DNA of 64,000 nucleotides from CAWIOX01 sp963837775 (GTDB taxonomy: Bacteria > Pseudomonadota > Gammaproteobacteria > Burkholderiales > Burkholderiaceae_D). The position numbers and the translations under genes were made by a program. The stretch spans positions 186,001 to 250,000 of the forward strand of contig CAWIOX010000018.1 in assembly GCA_963837775.1 (NCBI GenBank). Reading direction: 5' to 3'. Of this stretch, positions 52,155 to 63,225 are shown in pieces (position 1 is the first letter of the stretch; each line of letters begins with the position of its first letter). Below the pieces are notes generated by a model that did not search any database, was not told the DNA's origin, and saw nothing but the letters and a program-made list of their open reading frames with translations.

Positions 52155-52523
52155 ATGGCAATTAGCAAAGACGATATCCTGGAAGCAGTAGGCGCCATGT
52201 CAGTAATGGACTTGAATGACCTGGTCAAGGCATTCGAAGAAAAATTTGGCGTGTCTGCAGCTGCAATGTCAGCAGCAGGTCCTGCAGCTGCTGCTGCAGT
52301 AGTTGAAGAGCAAACTGAATTTACAGTTACTTTGACTGATTTCGGCGCGAACAAAGTTGGCGTGATTAAAGCAGTTCGTGAAATCACTGGTTTGGGCTTG
52401 AAAGAAGCCAAAGACCTGGTGGATGCTTCACCGAAACCAGTTAAAGAAGGCGTTTCGAAAGCTGATGCTGAAGCAGCCAAGAAAAAGCTGGAAGAAGCTG
52501 GCGCGAAAGCTGAAATCAAGTAA
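52155..52523 (+). CDS. rplL: 50S ribosomal protein L7/L12
   Basis: The stalk protein that recruits translation factors. The N-terminal dimerisation domain (DDILEAVGAMSVMDLNDLVK) is joined by an Ala/Gly-rich hinge to the C-terminal domain (KVGVIKAVREITGLGLKEAK). 122 residues. AGGAG precedes ATG 52155. Confidence 0.98.
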   Translation: MAISKDDILEAVGAMSVMDLNDLVKAFEEKFGVSAAAMSAAGPAAAAAVVEEQTEFTVTLTDFGANKVGVIKAVREITGLGLKEAKDLVDASPKPVKEGVSKADAEAAKKKLEEAGAKAEIK

Positions 52524-52567
52524 TTTGGATTTACCTGCGCGAATTTCTGCGCCGGAGTCAAAGTGCA

Positions 52568-52591
52568 GAATTCTCTTTAAAGAGAGAATTC
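52568..52591 (+). terminator. Hairpin in the rplL-rpoB gap (attenuator or processing site)
   Basis: GAATTCTC (52568-52575) pairs with GAGAATTC (52584-52591). In E. coli the same gap holds a partial terminator and an RNase III site that lower rpoBC expression. No long T-run follows, in line with partial termination. Confidence 0.55.
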
Positions 52592-52790
52592 GGCTTTGGC
52601 TCCTTTGTCGTTTCAAATTTTAATGCAATTAAAACTGTCTTTGTAAAATGTCAGCTTTAATTATGTACGCAGTAAAGTCAGATGTGAAGGGCTGAGACTT
52701 GAGGTTTCGCCGGTTTTTGGATCGATCATTTTGGCCGGTTCACGATCGAATCCTGAATTCTCTATCCTTCCTGTCACTCACGGAGTGTTC

Positions 52791-55700
52791 ATGCACTACT
52801 CATTCACTGAGAAGAAGCGCATTCGCAAATCATTCGCGAAGCGCGCTAACGTTCACCACGTTCCGTTCTTGCTGGCGACCCAGCTTGAGTCTTATTTGGG
52901 CTTTTTACAGCAGGACGTCATAACGTCTCAACGTAAAAATGAAGGCCTGCAGTCGGCCTTTACGTCCATTTTTCCAATCGTGTCGCACAATGGCTTTGCG
53001 CGACTCGAGTTTCTGTCTTATGTCTTGGGTGATCCGCCTTTTGACGTAAAAGAATGCCAGCAGCGAGGCTTGACTTACGCTTCGCCGTTGCGTGCCAAGG
53101 TACGTCTGGTGATCCTGGATAAGGAATCACCAACTAAGCCTGTCGTCAAAGAAATGAAGGAGCAAGAAGTGTACATGGGTGAATTGCCGCTCATGACCAC
53201 AACTGGTTCGTTCGTTATCAACGGTACTGAGCGCGTCATTGTTTCTCAGTTGCATCGTTCGCCAGGTGTTTTCTTCGAACACGATCGAGGTAAAACGCAT
53301 TCTTCAGGCAAATTGCTGTTCTCTGCTCGCATTATTCCTTACCGTGGTTCATGGCTCGATTACGAGTTTGACCCAAAGGATATATTGTTTTTCCGCGTGG
53401 ATCGCCGTCGTAAAATGCCGGTAACGATCTTGCTGAAAGCAATCGGCATGACACCGGAGCAAATACTTGCCAATTTCTTCGTTTTCGATAATTTTGTACT
53501 GCGCTCAGAGGGTGCAGAAATGGAATTCGTTGCGGAACGCATGCGTGGTGAGGTTGCTCGTTTCGACATAGTAGATAAATCTGGCAAGTCACTTGTAACA
53601 AAAGACAAGCGTATTAATGCTAAGCAGGTGCGTGAAATTGATGCGGCTGGCATCAAGCATGTCTCTGTGCCGGAAGATTATTTGTTGGGTCGTGTATTAG
53701 CGAAAAATATTGTCGATACAAGTACTGGCGAAATTATTGCAAATGCAAATGATGAGCTGACAGAGGAGTTGCTCGGCCGTTTGCGTGAAGCAGATGTATC
53801 TGATTTCCAGACTTTATACACAAATGATTTGGACCAAGGCGGGTACATTTCTCAAACTCTGCGCATAGACGATACAGCTGATCAGATGGCAGCCAAGGTC
53901 GCTATTTACCGTATGATGCGCCCTGGTGAGCCGCCGACTGAGGATTCAGTCGAGGCGCTGTTCAATGGTCTGTTTTACAACGCAGATCGTTATGACTTAT
54001 CGGCTGTTGGTCGCATGAAATTCAATCGTCGCATCGGTCGGGATGAGTTGACTGGCGCAATGACACTGTCAAATGATGACGTGCTCGCGGTTATCAAGAT
54101 TCTGGTTGAGTTGCGTAATGGCCGCGGCGAAGTGGATGACATCGATCATCTGGGTAATCGCCGTGTGCGTTGTGTTGGTGAGTTGGCAGAAAACCAATTC
54201 CGTGCTGGTCTGGTGCGTGTTGAGCGTGCTGTCAAGGAACGGCTTGGTCAGGCCGAAGCCGATAATTTGATGCCACACGATCTGATCAATTCCAAGCCTA
54301 TTTCAGCAGCGATCCGTGAATTTTTCGGATCATCGCAGTTGTCACAGTTTATGGATCAGACCAATCCGTTGTCGGAAATCACACACAAGCGTCGCGTATC
54401 GGCGCTGGGCCCTGGTGGCTTGACGCGTGAACGTGCCGGATTTGAGGTTCGCGACGTACATCCGACGCATTATGGCCGTGTTTGCCCGATTGAGACCCCT
54501 GAAGGTCCGAACATTGGCTTGATTAACTCGCTCGCGCTGTATGCGCGCTTGAATGAGTATGGTTTCCTAGAAACGCCATACCGTAAAGTCGAGAATAGCC
54601 AGGTTACCAACCAGATCGATTATCTGTCCGCGATTGAAGAAGGTCGTTACATTATCGCGCAAGCGAATGCGACCATCGATCAGTCAGGTAAGTTATCTGA
54701 TGAATTGGTTTCGGCTCGTGAGGCAGGTGAGACCTTGCTGGTTTCTCCTGAACGCATTCAATACATGGACGTCGCGCCTGGCCAGGTCGTTTCAGTTGCT
54801 GCTTCGCTCATCCCGTTCTTGGAACACGATGATGCAAACCGTGCTTTGATGGGTGCTAACATGCAACGTCAGGCAGTTCCTTGCTTGCGCCCTGAGAAGG
54901 CTTTTGTTGGTACTGGTATCGAACGTACAGTTGCAATCGACTCAGGCACTACGGTGCAAGCGCTTCGCGGTGGTTTGGTGGACTACATTGATGCTGGCCG
55001 CGTCGTGATTCGTGTTAATGATGACGAGGCTACGGCTGGTGAAGTTGGTGTCGATATCTACAACCTCATCAAATATACTCGGTCGAATCAAAATACCAAC
55101 ATCAATCAGCGTCCAATTGTTAAAGTTGGCGACCGTGTTGCCAAGCATGACGTGATAGCCGATGGTGCTTCGACTGACCTCGGTGAGTTGGCGCTCGGCC
55201 AGAACATGCTTGTTGCATTCATGCCTTGGAACGGTTTGAACTTTGAAGATTCGATTCTGATTTCCGAGAAAGTTGTTGAAGACGATCGTTATACCTCGAT
55301 TCATATCGAAGAGTTATCAGTTGTAGCTCGTGATACGAAACTGGGTGCAGAAGAAATCACTCGTGACATTTCCAATCTGGCTGAAAATCAACTCGCACGT
55401 TTGGATGAGGCAGGAATTGTCTACATTGGTGCCGAAGTTACAGCGGGTGATACTCTGGTAGGTAAAGTTACGCCTAAAGGTGAAACGCAACTGACGCCAG
55501 AAGAGAAATTGCTGCGCGCGATTTTTGGTGAAAAAGCCTCTGACGTGAAAGATACGTCATTGCGCGTCCCATCAGGCATGATCGGTACAGTTATCGATGT
55601 GCAGGTATTTACGCGTGAGGGTATTGAGCGTGACAAACGTGCACAGCAAATCATCGATGATGAGCTAAAACGCTATCGCCTGGATCTGAACGATCAATTG

Positions 55701-56897
55701 CGTATTGTTGAAGGCGATGCTTTCCAGCGTCTGGAGAAAATGCTGATTGGCAAAACTGTCAATGGCGGGCCGAAGAAGCTGGCGAAAGGCGCCAAGATCA
55801 GCAAGGAATATTTAGCCGAACTGGATAAATATCACTGGTTTGATATTCGCCCAGCGGATGATGATACTGCGTCTGCTCTGGAGGCAATCAAGGAGTCGAT
55901 TGCCGAGAAGCGTCACCAGTTTGATCTCGCATTTGAAGAGAAGCGAACTAAGCTGACACAGGGCGATGATTTGCCGCCAGGTGTTCAAAAGATGGTGAAA
56001 GTCTATCTGGCAGTCAAGCGTCGCTTACAATCCGGCGACAAAATGGCTGGACGTCACGGGAATAAGGGCGTCGTATCGCGCATCATTCCGGTGGAAGATA
56101 TGCCATATATGGCGGACGGTACACCCGCAGACGTTGTACTGAACCCATTGGGCGTTCCTTCTCGCATGAACGTCGGTCAGGTGCTGGAAGTCCACTTAGG
56201 CTGGGCTGCCAAAGGCTTGGGTCTGCGTATTGGTGAAATGCTTAAAGAACAAGCAAAAGTCGTTGAAGTGCGCAAGTTGCTAGCATCGATCTACAATGAG
56301 ACAGGTAAAAGCGAAGATCTGGATAGTTTCTCTGATGACGAAATTCTTGATCTGGCAAATAACCTTAAAAAAGGCGTGCCATTCGCGACACCGGTATTCG
56401 ACGGTGCTAACGAAGAAGAAATTCGTCGCATGCTCGATTTGGCTTATCCGGACCCGATTGCCAAGCAATTAGGCATGACGCCATCCAAAAATCAGGTCAC
56501 GATGTACGACGGACGCACGGGTGAGGCATTTGAGCGTTCGGTCACTGTCGGTTACATGCACATGCTGAAGCTGCATCATTTGGTTGATGACAAAATGCAT
56601 GCGCGTTCTACCGGGCCTTATTCTCTTGTTACACAGCAACCATTGGGCGGTAAAGCACAATTTGGTGGCCAGCGTTTCGGTGAGATGGAAGTATGGGCAC
56701 TGGAAGCTTATGGCGCTTCCTATGTATTGCAAGAGATGCTGACAGTGAAATCTGATGACGTGAATGGTCGTACCAAAGTGTACGAAAATCTTGTCAAGGG
56801 TGACCATGTCATTGAAGCGGGTATGCCGGAGTCCTTCAATGTATTGGTGAAGGAAATCCGTTCGCTGGGTATCGACATTGATTTAGAGCGCAACTAA
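52791..56897 (+). CDS. rpoB: RNA polymerase beta subunit
   Basis: The beta subunit contains half of the active site and the rifampicin pocket. The start MHYSFTEKKRIRKSFAKR at 52791 has GGAG upstream and matches betaproteobacterial RpoB. The rifampicin region has the sensitive form: SSQLSQFMDQTNPLSEITHK then RRVSALGPGGL. GDKMAGRHGNKG and the end VKEIRSLGIDIDLERN are normal. 1368 residues. A hairpin follows before rpoC. Confidence 0.99.
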   Translation: MHYSFTEKKRIRKSFAKRANVHHVPFLLATQLESYLGFLQQDVITSQRKNEGLQSAFTSIFPIVSHNGFARLEFLSYVLGDPPFDVKECQQRGLTYASPLRAKVRLVILDKESPTKPVVKEMKEQEVYMGELPLMTTTGSFVINGTERVIVSQLHRSPGVFFEHDRGKTHSSGKLLFSARIIPYRGSWLDYEFDPKDILFFRVDRRRKMPVTILLKAIGMTPEQILANFFVFDNFVLRSEGAEMEFVAERMRGEVARFDIVDKSGKSLVTKDKRINAKQVREIDAAGIKHVSVPEDYLLGRVLAKNIVDTSTGEIIANANDELTEELLGRLREADVSDFQTLYTNDLDQGGYISQTLRIDDTADQMAAKVAIYRMMRPGEPPTEDSVEALFNGLFYNADRYDLSAVGRMKFNRRIGRDELTGAMTLSNDDVLAVIKILVELRNGRGEVDDIDHLGNRRVRCVGELAENQFRAGLVRVERAVKERLGQAEADNLMPHDLINSKPISAAIREFFGSSQLSQFMDQTNPLSEITHKRRVSALGPGGLTRERAGFEVRDVHPTHYGRVCPIETPEGPNIGLINSLALYARLNEYGFLETPYRKVENSQVTNQIDYLSAIEEGRYIIAQANATIDQSGKLSDELVSAREAGETLLVSPERIQYMDVAPGQVVSVAASLIPFLEHDDANRALMGANMQRQAVPCLRPEKAFVGTGIERTVAIDSGTTVQALRGGLVDYIDAGRVVIRVNDDEATAGEVGVDIYNLIKYTRSNQNTNINQRPIVKVGDRVAKHDVIADGASTDLGELALGQNMLVAFMPWNGLNFEDSILISEKVVEDDRYTSIHIEELSVVARDTKLGAEEITRDISNLAENQLARLDEAGIVYIGAEVTAGDTLVGKVTPKGETQLTPEEKLLRAIFGEKASDVKDTSLRVPSGMIGTVIDVQVFTREGIERDKRAQQIIDDELKRYRLDLNDQLRIVEGDAFQRLEKMLIGKTVNGGPKKLAKGAKISKEYLAELDKYHWFDIRPADDDTASALEAIKESIAEKRHQFDLAFEEKRTKLTQGDDLPPGVQKMVKVYLAVKRRLQSGDKMAGRHGNKGVVSRIIPVEDMPYMADGTPADVVLNPLGVPSRMNVGQVLEVHLGWAAKGLGLRIGEMLKEQAKVVEVRKLLASIYNETGKSEDLDSFSDDEILDLANNLKKGVPFATPVFDGANEEEIRRMLDLAYPDPIAKQLGMTPSKNQVTMYDGRTGEAFERSVTVGYMHMLKLHHLVDDKMHARSTGPYSLVTQQPLGGKAQFGGQRFGEMEVWALEAYGASYVLQEMLTVKSDDVNGRTKVYENLVKGDHVIEAGMPESFNVLVKEIRSLGIDIDLERN

Positions 56898-56909
56898 TCG
56901 AATTGCAAT

Positions 56910-56940
56910 AACACGTCGGCCTTCAGTTGGTCGACGTGTT
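56910..56940 (+). terminator. Hairpin between rpoB and rpoC
   Basis: AACACGTCG (56910-56918) pairs with CGACGTGTT (56932-56940), followed by ATTTG. It is probably an mRNA stabilising or weak attenuating structure, since rpoC must be co-transcribed. Confidence 0.45.
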
Positions 56941-57011
56941 ATTTGCACGATTGTGAGTCTTTGTGGCTCAGTTTCAATAATAAATTTTTTCACGCCAACC
57001 TGGAGTGATAC

Positions 57012-60000
57012 ATGAAAGCACTGCTCGATTTATTCAAGCAAGTTCAGCAAAACGAACAATTTGACGCGATTAAAATTGGCCTAGCGTCGCCGGAAAAAAT
57101 CCGGTCATGGTCTTACGGTGAAGTCAAAAAGCCAGAAACCATTAACTATCGTACCTTCAAACCTGAACGCGACGGTCTGTTCTGCGCTAAAATTTTTGGC
57201 CCGATCAAGGATTATGAGTGCCTGTGCGGTAAGTACAAGCGCCTAAAACACCGTGGTGTGATTTGTGAGAAGTGTGGCGTTGAAGTCACACTGGCCAAAG
57301 TGCGCCGTGAGCGCATGGGCCATATTGAACTGGCATCACCTACCGCGCACATCTGGTTTCTGAAGTCATTGCCATCTCGCTTGGGCATGGTACTGGACAT
57401 GACATTGCGTGACATTGAACGCGTACTGTATTTCGAAGCCTATGTCGTGACCGATCCAGGCATGACACCGCTGAAGAAGTGTCAGATCATGTCGGAAGAT
57501 GATTACGCTGCCAAATATGATGAATATGGCGATGACTTTACTGCGTATATGGGCGCTGAAGGTATCCGTGAGTTGCTGCGTTCTATCGACATCCATCGCG
57601 ATGCAGAGACATTGCGCACGGAACTGAAAGAATCCAAGTCGGAAGCCAAGATCAAGAAATACGCCAAGCGTCTGAAAGTGCTTGAGGCGTTCCAGCGTTC
57701 CGGTATCAAGCCGGACTGGATGATCATGGAGGTGTTGCCTGTATTGCCACCAGAACTGCGTCCGTTGGTGCCGCTGGATGGCGGTCGTTTCGCTACATCA
57801 GATCTGAATGATTTGTATCGCCGTGTCATTAATCGTAATAATCGCTTGAAGCGGTTGATGGAATTGCGCGCGCCGGAAATCATTACTCGCAATGAAAAAC
57901 GCATGCTCCAGGAGGCGGTCGATTCGCTGCTGGATAATGGCCGTCGTGGTAAGGCAATGACGGGTGCAAACAAGCGCCCGTTGAAATCACTGGCGGAGAT
58001 GATTAAAGGCAAGGGCGGTCGTTTCCGTCAGAATTTGCTGGGTAAGCGTGTCGACTATTCTGGCCGCTCCGTCATTGTGGTCGGACCTCAGCTCAAGTTG
58101 CACCAGTGTGGTTTGCCAAAACTGATGGCGTTGGAATTGTTCAAACCCTTTATTTTCAACAAGCTTGAACTGATGGGTCTGGCGACCACTATAAAAGCTG
58201 CAAAAAAACTGGTTGAGATTCAAGAGCCAGTGGTGTGGGACATTTTGGAGGACGTGATTCGCGAACATCCAGTCATGTTGAACCGCGCACCAACATTGCA
58301 CCGTTTGGGTATTCAGGCTTTTGAACCCGTCCTGATTGAAGGCAAGGCGATCCAGTTGCATCCACTGGTTTGCGCGGCATTCAACGCCGACTTTGACGGT
58401 GATCAGATGGCGGTCCACGTTCCTCTGTCGATTGAAGCGCAGATGGAAGCTCGCACTTTGATGCTGGCCTCCAATAACATTCTGTTCCCATCCAATGGTG
58501 AACCGTCGATTGTGCCTTCGCAGGATATAGTGTTGGGCTTGTACTACGCCACCCGTGAGAAGATCAACGGCAAGGGCGAGGGCATGATGTTCCCGGACGT
58601 GTCCGAGGTGATTCGGGCATACGATAACAAGGAAGTCGAACTGACGACCCGTATCACGGTCCGTATCACGGAATATCCAAAAGATGCGACGACGGGCGAG
58701 TTCGTCAAGACCATCACGCGTTACGAAACCACGATTGGTCGCGCTATCCTGTCGGAGATTCTGCCGAAGGGATTGCCGTTTTCGGTGTTGAATCGTGCGC
58801 TGAAGAAAAAAGAAATCTCGAAACTGATCAATACCTCATTCCGCAAGTGCGGTTTGCGTGCGACGGTCGTATTTGCCGATCAATTAATGCAGTCAGGCTT
58901 CCGTTTGGCAACTCGCGCCGGTATTTCGATTTGTATCGACGATATGCTGGTGCCGCCACAAAAAGTGACACTCATTGCAGCTGCAGAGCATGAAGTCAAA
59001 CAGATTGAACAGCAATACTCCTCCGGTCTGGTTACAGCAGGTGAGCGCTATAACAAAGTGGTGGATATCTGGGGCAAAACTGGTGATGAAGTCGGCAAGG
59101 CCATGATGGATCAGTTGAAAGTGGAAGATGTCGTCAAACGCGACGGTACACATTCAACGCAAGAATCCTTCAATGCGATTTACATGATGGCGGACTCCGG
59201 TGCTCGCGGTTCCGCAGCACAGATTCGTCAATTTGCCGGTATGCGCGGACTGATGGCTAAGCCGGATGGCTCAATTATTGAGACGCCGATTACTGCGAAC
59301 TTCCGTGAGGGCTTGAATGTTCTTCAATACTTCATTTCAACCCATGGTGCACGTAAAGGGCTGGCTGATACGGCATTGAAAACGGCCAACTCGGGTTACC
59401 TCACACGCCGTCTGGTCGATGTGACTCAGGATTTGGTAGTAATCGAAGACGATTGCGGCACTTCAAACGGCGCAGTGATGAAAGCATTGGTTGAAGGCGG
59501 TGAAGTTATCGAGGCGCTGCGTGACCGTATCCTTGGTCGCGTGTCGGTACACGATATTGTCAATCCTGAAACACAAGCAACTTTGTACGAAGCAGGCACG
59601 TTGCTTGACGAAGACATGGTTGAAGAAATCGAACGTCTCAGTATCGATGAGGTTAAAGTACGTACTCCGCTGACCTGTGATACTCGCTTCGGCTTATGTG
59701 GTAAGTGCTATGGCCGAGATCTGGGACGCGGCGTATTGGTTAATGCTGGCGAGGCTGTTGGTGTGATTGCAGCTCAATCAATTGGTGAGCCAGGTACTCA
59801 GTTGACTATGCGTACCTTCCACATCGGTGGTGCAGCGTCACGTGCAGCAGTTGCTTCAATGGTAGAAGCTAAATCCAACGGTACTATCGGCTTTACTGCG
59901 ACGATGCGTTACGTTACTAATGGCAAGGGTGCACAAATTGTCATTTCACGTTCAGGTGAAGTGTTGATTTTGGATGATCATGGTCGTGAGCGTGAGCGTC

Positions 60001-61248
60001 ATAAAGTACCTTACGGCGCCACATTGATTGTTAGTGATGGTTTGGCTATAAAGGCAGGTACTGCGCTTGCAACCTGGGATCCCCTAACACGCCCGATTAT
60101 TACTGAATATGCTGGTACTGTCCGTTTCGAGAACGTAGAAGAAGGCGTGACGGTTGCCAAGCAGGTTGATGAAGTTACTGGCCTCTCCACTCTCGTGGCA
60201 ATTGATGCCAAGCGTCGTGGTTCTGTCACGAAGACTCTGCGTCCACAAGTTAAATTGTTGAATGATCAAGGTGAAGAAGTAAAAATTGCCGGCACTGAAC
60301 ATGCGGTAACCATCGGCTTCCAAGTCGGTGCATTGATTACTGTTAAAGATGGCCAAAAAGTGTCTATGGGCGAAGTGTTGGCACGTATTCCGACCGAGTC
60401 ACAGAAAACACGCGATATTACCGGTGGTCTGCCGCGCGTAGCAGAGTTGTTTGAAGCCCGCTCGCCAAAAGATGCAGGTATGTTGGCGGAAGTAACAGGT
60501 ACTGTAGCGTTTGGTAAAGAAACCAAAGGTAAACAGCGACTGGAAATCACCGATATGGATGGCAATAAGCATGAATTCTTGATTGCCAAGGACAAGCAGG
60601 TATTGGTGCATGATGGCCAAGTCGTTAATAAAGGTGAAATGATTGTGGACGGCCCAGCTGATCCGCAGGATATCTTACGTTTGTTGGGTATTGAAGCATT
60701 GGCTCGCTACATTGTTGATGAAGTGCAGGACGTGTACCGACTTGCAAGGTGTGAAGATTAATGATAAACACATTGAAGTAATCGTGCGCCAGATGTTGCG
60801 GAGAGTGCAGATCGTTGATGCTGGCGATGCCAATTATATCGTTGGTGAGCAGGTCGAACGTTCTGAGTTGCTGGATGAAAATGATCGCGTTATTGCTGAA
60901 GGAAAAATTCCAGCGACTTACGATAACGTGCTCTTGGGTATTACTAAAGCATCATTATCGACAGATTCTTTCATCTCTGCTGCGTCATTCCAGGAAACAA
61001 CACGTGTGTTGACTGAGGCCGCAATCATGGGCAAGAGAGATGGTTTGCGAGGTCTTAAAGAGAATGTAATTGTTGGTCGCCTTATTCCTGCAGGCACTGG
61101 TCTTGCCTTCCATCGAGCACGTAAGGAAAGAGATACGTGGGAGGCTGAAGAGCGTACCGCGTTGCTACAGGCTGAAAAGGCCGCACGCATTGCCAGCGCA
61201 GAAGCTATTGCATCAGAAATGAGTGGTTCGACGGACAACGAAGCTTAA
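57012..61248 (+). CDS. rpoC: RNA polymerase beta' subunit, frameshifted near the 3' end as read
   Basis: The catalytic subunit: zinc finger CLCGKYKRLKHRGVICEKC near residue 70, active-site NADFDGDQMAVHVPL near residue 462, trigger-loop region RAGISICIDDML and the RTFHIGG bridge region. The first frame ends at 60761 with DVYRLARCED. One frame over, from 60745, the sequence continues GVKINDKHIEVIVRQML to 61248. Removing one base at about 60744 restores VYRLQGVKINDK, the normal sequence, and gives about 1411 residues. Without the last 160 residues the enzyme would hardly work, so a sequence error is most likely. ATG 57012, TGGAG upstream. Confidence 0.97.
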
Positions 61249-61270
61249 TACGCCAATTCGTCTACCTAAT

Positions 61271-61307
61271 AAAAACGGTATCAGAAAACCATTCTGATAC
61301 CGTTTTT
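61271..61307 (+). terminator. Terminator of the rpoBC operon
   Basis: AAAAACGGTATCAGAA pairs exactly with TTCTGATACCGTTTTT, and the T-run continues to seven. It lies 22 bases after the rpoC stop. The A-rich left arm could also serve the convergent phosphoethanolamine transferase gene. Confidence 0.92.
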
Positions 61308-61356
61308 TTATCAGCAGAGCAGAAGAAATTTCATTGATTGTAACGTCGCACCCTCT

Positions 61357-63225
61357 TTATTTTTCTTGTGATAAAGGTTTGTCATTGTCTATTACTTCAC
61401 GACAATCTCCTTTGAAAGCAGCATTATCATAATTGCTCCAGCCATAGCTATCCACGTAACGTTTGTGCGGCCTGAACTGTGGGCTGAAGAAGCTCCATTC
61501 CAAACGTTCTGTAGCATAGTGGATGTCCGCCATATCGAGTAATGAATGGAATATGTTTTCTGTCGCTAGCCGGGCCTTTTTATGCCGGAATAGTTGTGTG
61601 ACTTTATCTGGGTACATAGCTTTGTACAGGTCTGAGTGCCAAACCATGGCTGGCACATGGAATTCATACTGCGTATTGTGTCCGTGGAAGGCTAGGTTGC
61701 AACTGCCATCGTAAAGCGTCTGTCCATGATCCGAAACATATATCATTCCACTAATCTGATCGGATGATTTGAGTGTGTTAATAAGTTGTGAGAGGAACCA
61801 GTCGGTATACAGGATGGAATTATCATAGCTATTATTTAGCTGTGGTTTTATTTTCAGATCAGTGTATACAGGATTTTCGACACCGAATAGTGATGGTTTC
61901 CATTTGTCAAATTCGATAGGATATCGGTGACTGTAATTCCAATGGTTGCCCAATGTGTGTAGGACGATTAGTTTTTTGGGAGAAGGATCATTCATTGCAT
62001 TTTTAAGCGGATCCAACAAGATTTGATCTAGGTTTGAACTGTTTGTGAATCCACCTAAATTTAAAAATTGTGTAACATCGGCCTCCTTAGCAAAGACAGA
62101 GACAGGGGTGTCAAATTGCCCAAAAGACATCTGGTTTGACAGCCAGTAAGTTTTAAAGCCTGCTTCTTTGAACGCAGTAAGGAATGATTTTTCAGAAAAC
62201 CCCGCCTTCAAACTTTGCATTGCAGGCTTACGTGATACCAAGACCGGGACAGAAAGTCGTGTTGCAGAAACAGCGGTAATTACATCCGGTAAAGATATAA
62301 GATTAGATTCTTTTCTAAGTAGTGGATTTGTTTCGCGTGCATAGCCATTTAAACTCCAGCGGTCATAGCGTGAAGACTCACCGATAACCATGATGAATAA
62401 TTGAGGCTTATTATTTCCGATAGACTGTCTTGCGCCGAATGAAAATAGCTTACTTTTGTTGCTTAAATCGGAAAGATACTGCCGCTCTGTCCAAAAATCT
62501 ATACCGCGAGCAACCAATCCAAACGGCCAAGTGCTCCCGAAGGATTCCAGCTCAAAAGGAATTTTTGCCCATGATCGAATCTTTGAGAGATTTAAGTTGC
62601 TTGAAGCAAGGTAATTAATCTCGACAGTTTTCGAAGCATGACCTGCTTCCTTAATAACTTCAGTGCTTTCTCCGCTAGATGCACTATTCCCCGTGGTATG
62701 TTTACTGCCGGCGAAGGCCGCAGTTGTAAGAATGCCATAATTATGGTCATATGCCCAAGTGCTGAGAGCGATTGACAAAATTGCGAAGGCCACCCAGCGT
62801 GAACCATCGGTCCAGTCAAAGCTCCGCGTACTGCGAGCTGCCTTCCATGAAAGCAACCACCAAGTAATAACTGAAATTAATACCGGAATTAACAGCCAAA
62901 TTTTTCTTCCTAGAAACTCAGCAGATTCTCTGGGGCTAGTTTCCAGAATAATACCTAAATGATGAGTAGAGATCCCTTGTCCATAAAATAACTGTAGATA
63001 TATTTCAACTGGGAGTGCTAAAAATGCGGGTAGCAGTAAACAATGAAACCAACTCGGTTTCTTGAAGAGAGTCCAGACGGATATCCATGCAATGACTTCC
63101 ATTCCTGATATTTGCCAGGGGTTACTTACTGTTTTGCCAAGTGCAAATGGTATGAACGGGACTGCAGATAGCAGTAGATATGTCAAAAGTAAGAATAAAT
63201 TTGCGGGTCGAAGTAAAGCGGGCAT
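61357..63225 (-). CDS. Phosphoethanolamine transferase-like protein (EptA/sulfatase family)
   Basis: A 622-residue inner-membrane enzyme. Five N-terminal membrane helices (e.g. LFLLLTYLLLSAVPFIPFAL, IWLLIPVLISVITWWLL) are followed by a periplasmic alkaline-phosphatase-fold domain: VIGESSRYDRWSLNGYARE, where the Ser/Thr after GES is the nucleophile position, VLHTLGNHWNYSHRYP, and IYVSDHGQTLYDG with metal-binding Asp-His, HGHN further on. Such enzymes add phosphoethanolamine to lipid A or other glycans. The gene is AT-rich and lies on the opposite strand between rpoC and rpsL. I chose ATG 63225; a GTG at 63234 is possible. Exact acceptor unknown. Confidence 0.87.
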   Translation of the reverse strand: MPALLRPANLFLLLTYLLLSAVPFIPFALGKTVSNPWQISGMEVIAWISVWTLFKKPSWFHCLLLPAFLALPVEIYLQLFYGQGISTHHLGIILETSPRESAEFLGRKIWLLIPVLISVITWWLLSWKAARSTRSFDWTDGSRWVAFAILSIALSTWAYDHNYGILTTAAFAGSKHTTGNSASSGESTEVIKEAGHASKTVEINYLASSNLNLSKIRSWAKIPFELESFGSTWPFGLVARGIDFWTERQYLSDLSNKSKLFSFGARQSIGNNKPQLFIMVIGESSRYDRWSLNGYARETNPLLRKESNLISLPDVITAVSATRLSVPVLVSRKPAMQSLKAGFSEKSFLTAFKEAGFKTYWLSNQMSFGQFDTPVSVFAKEADVTQFLNLGGFTNSSNLDQILLDPLKNAMNDPSPKKLIVLHTLGNHWNYSHRYPIEFDKWKPSLFGVENPVYTDLKIKPQLNNSYDNSILYTDWFLSQLINTLKSSDQISGMIYVSDHGQTLYDGSCNLAFHGHNTQYEFHVPAMVWHSDLYKAMYPDKVTQLFRHKKARLATENIFHSLLDMADIHYATERLEWSFFSPQFRPHKRYVDSYGWSNYDNAAFKGDCREVIDNDKPLSQEK

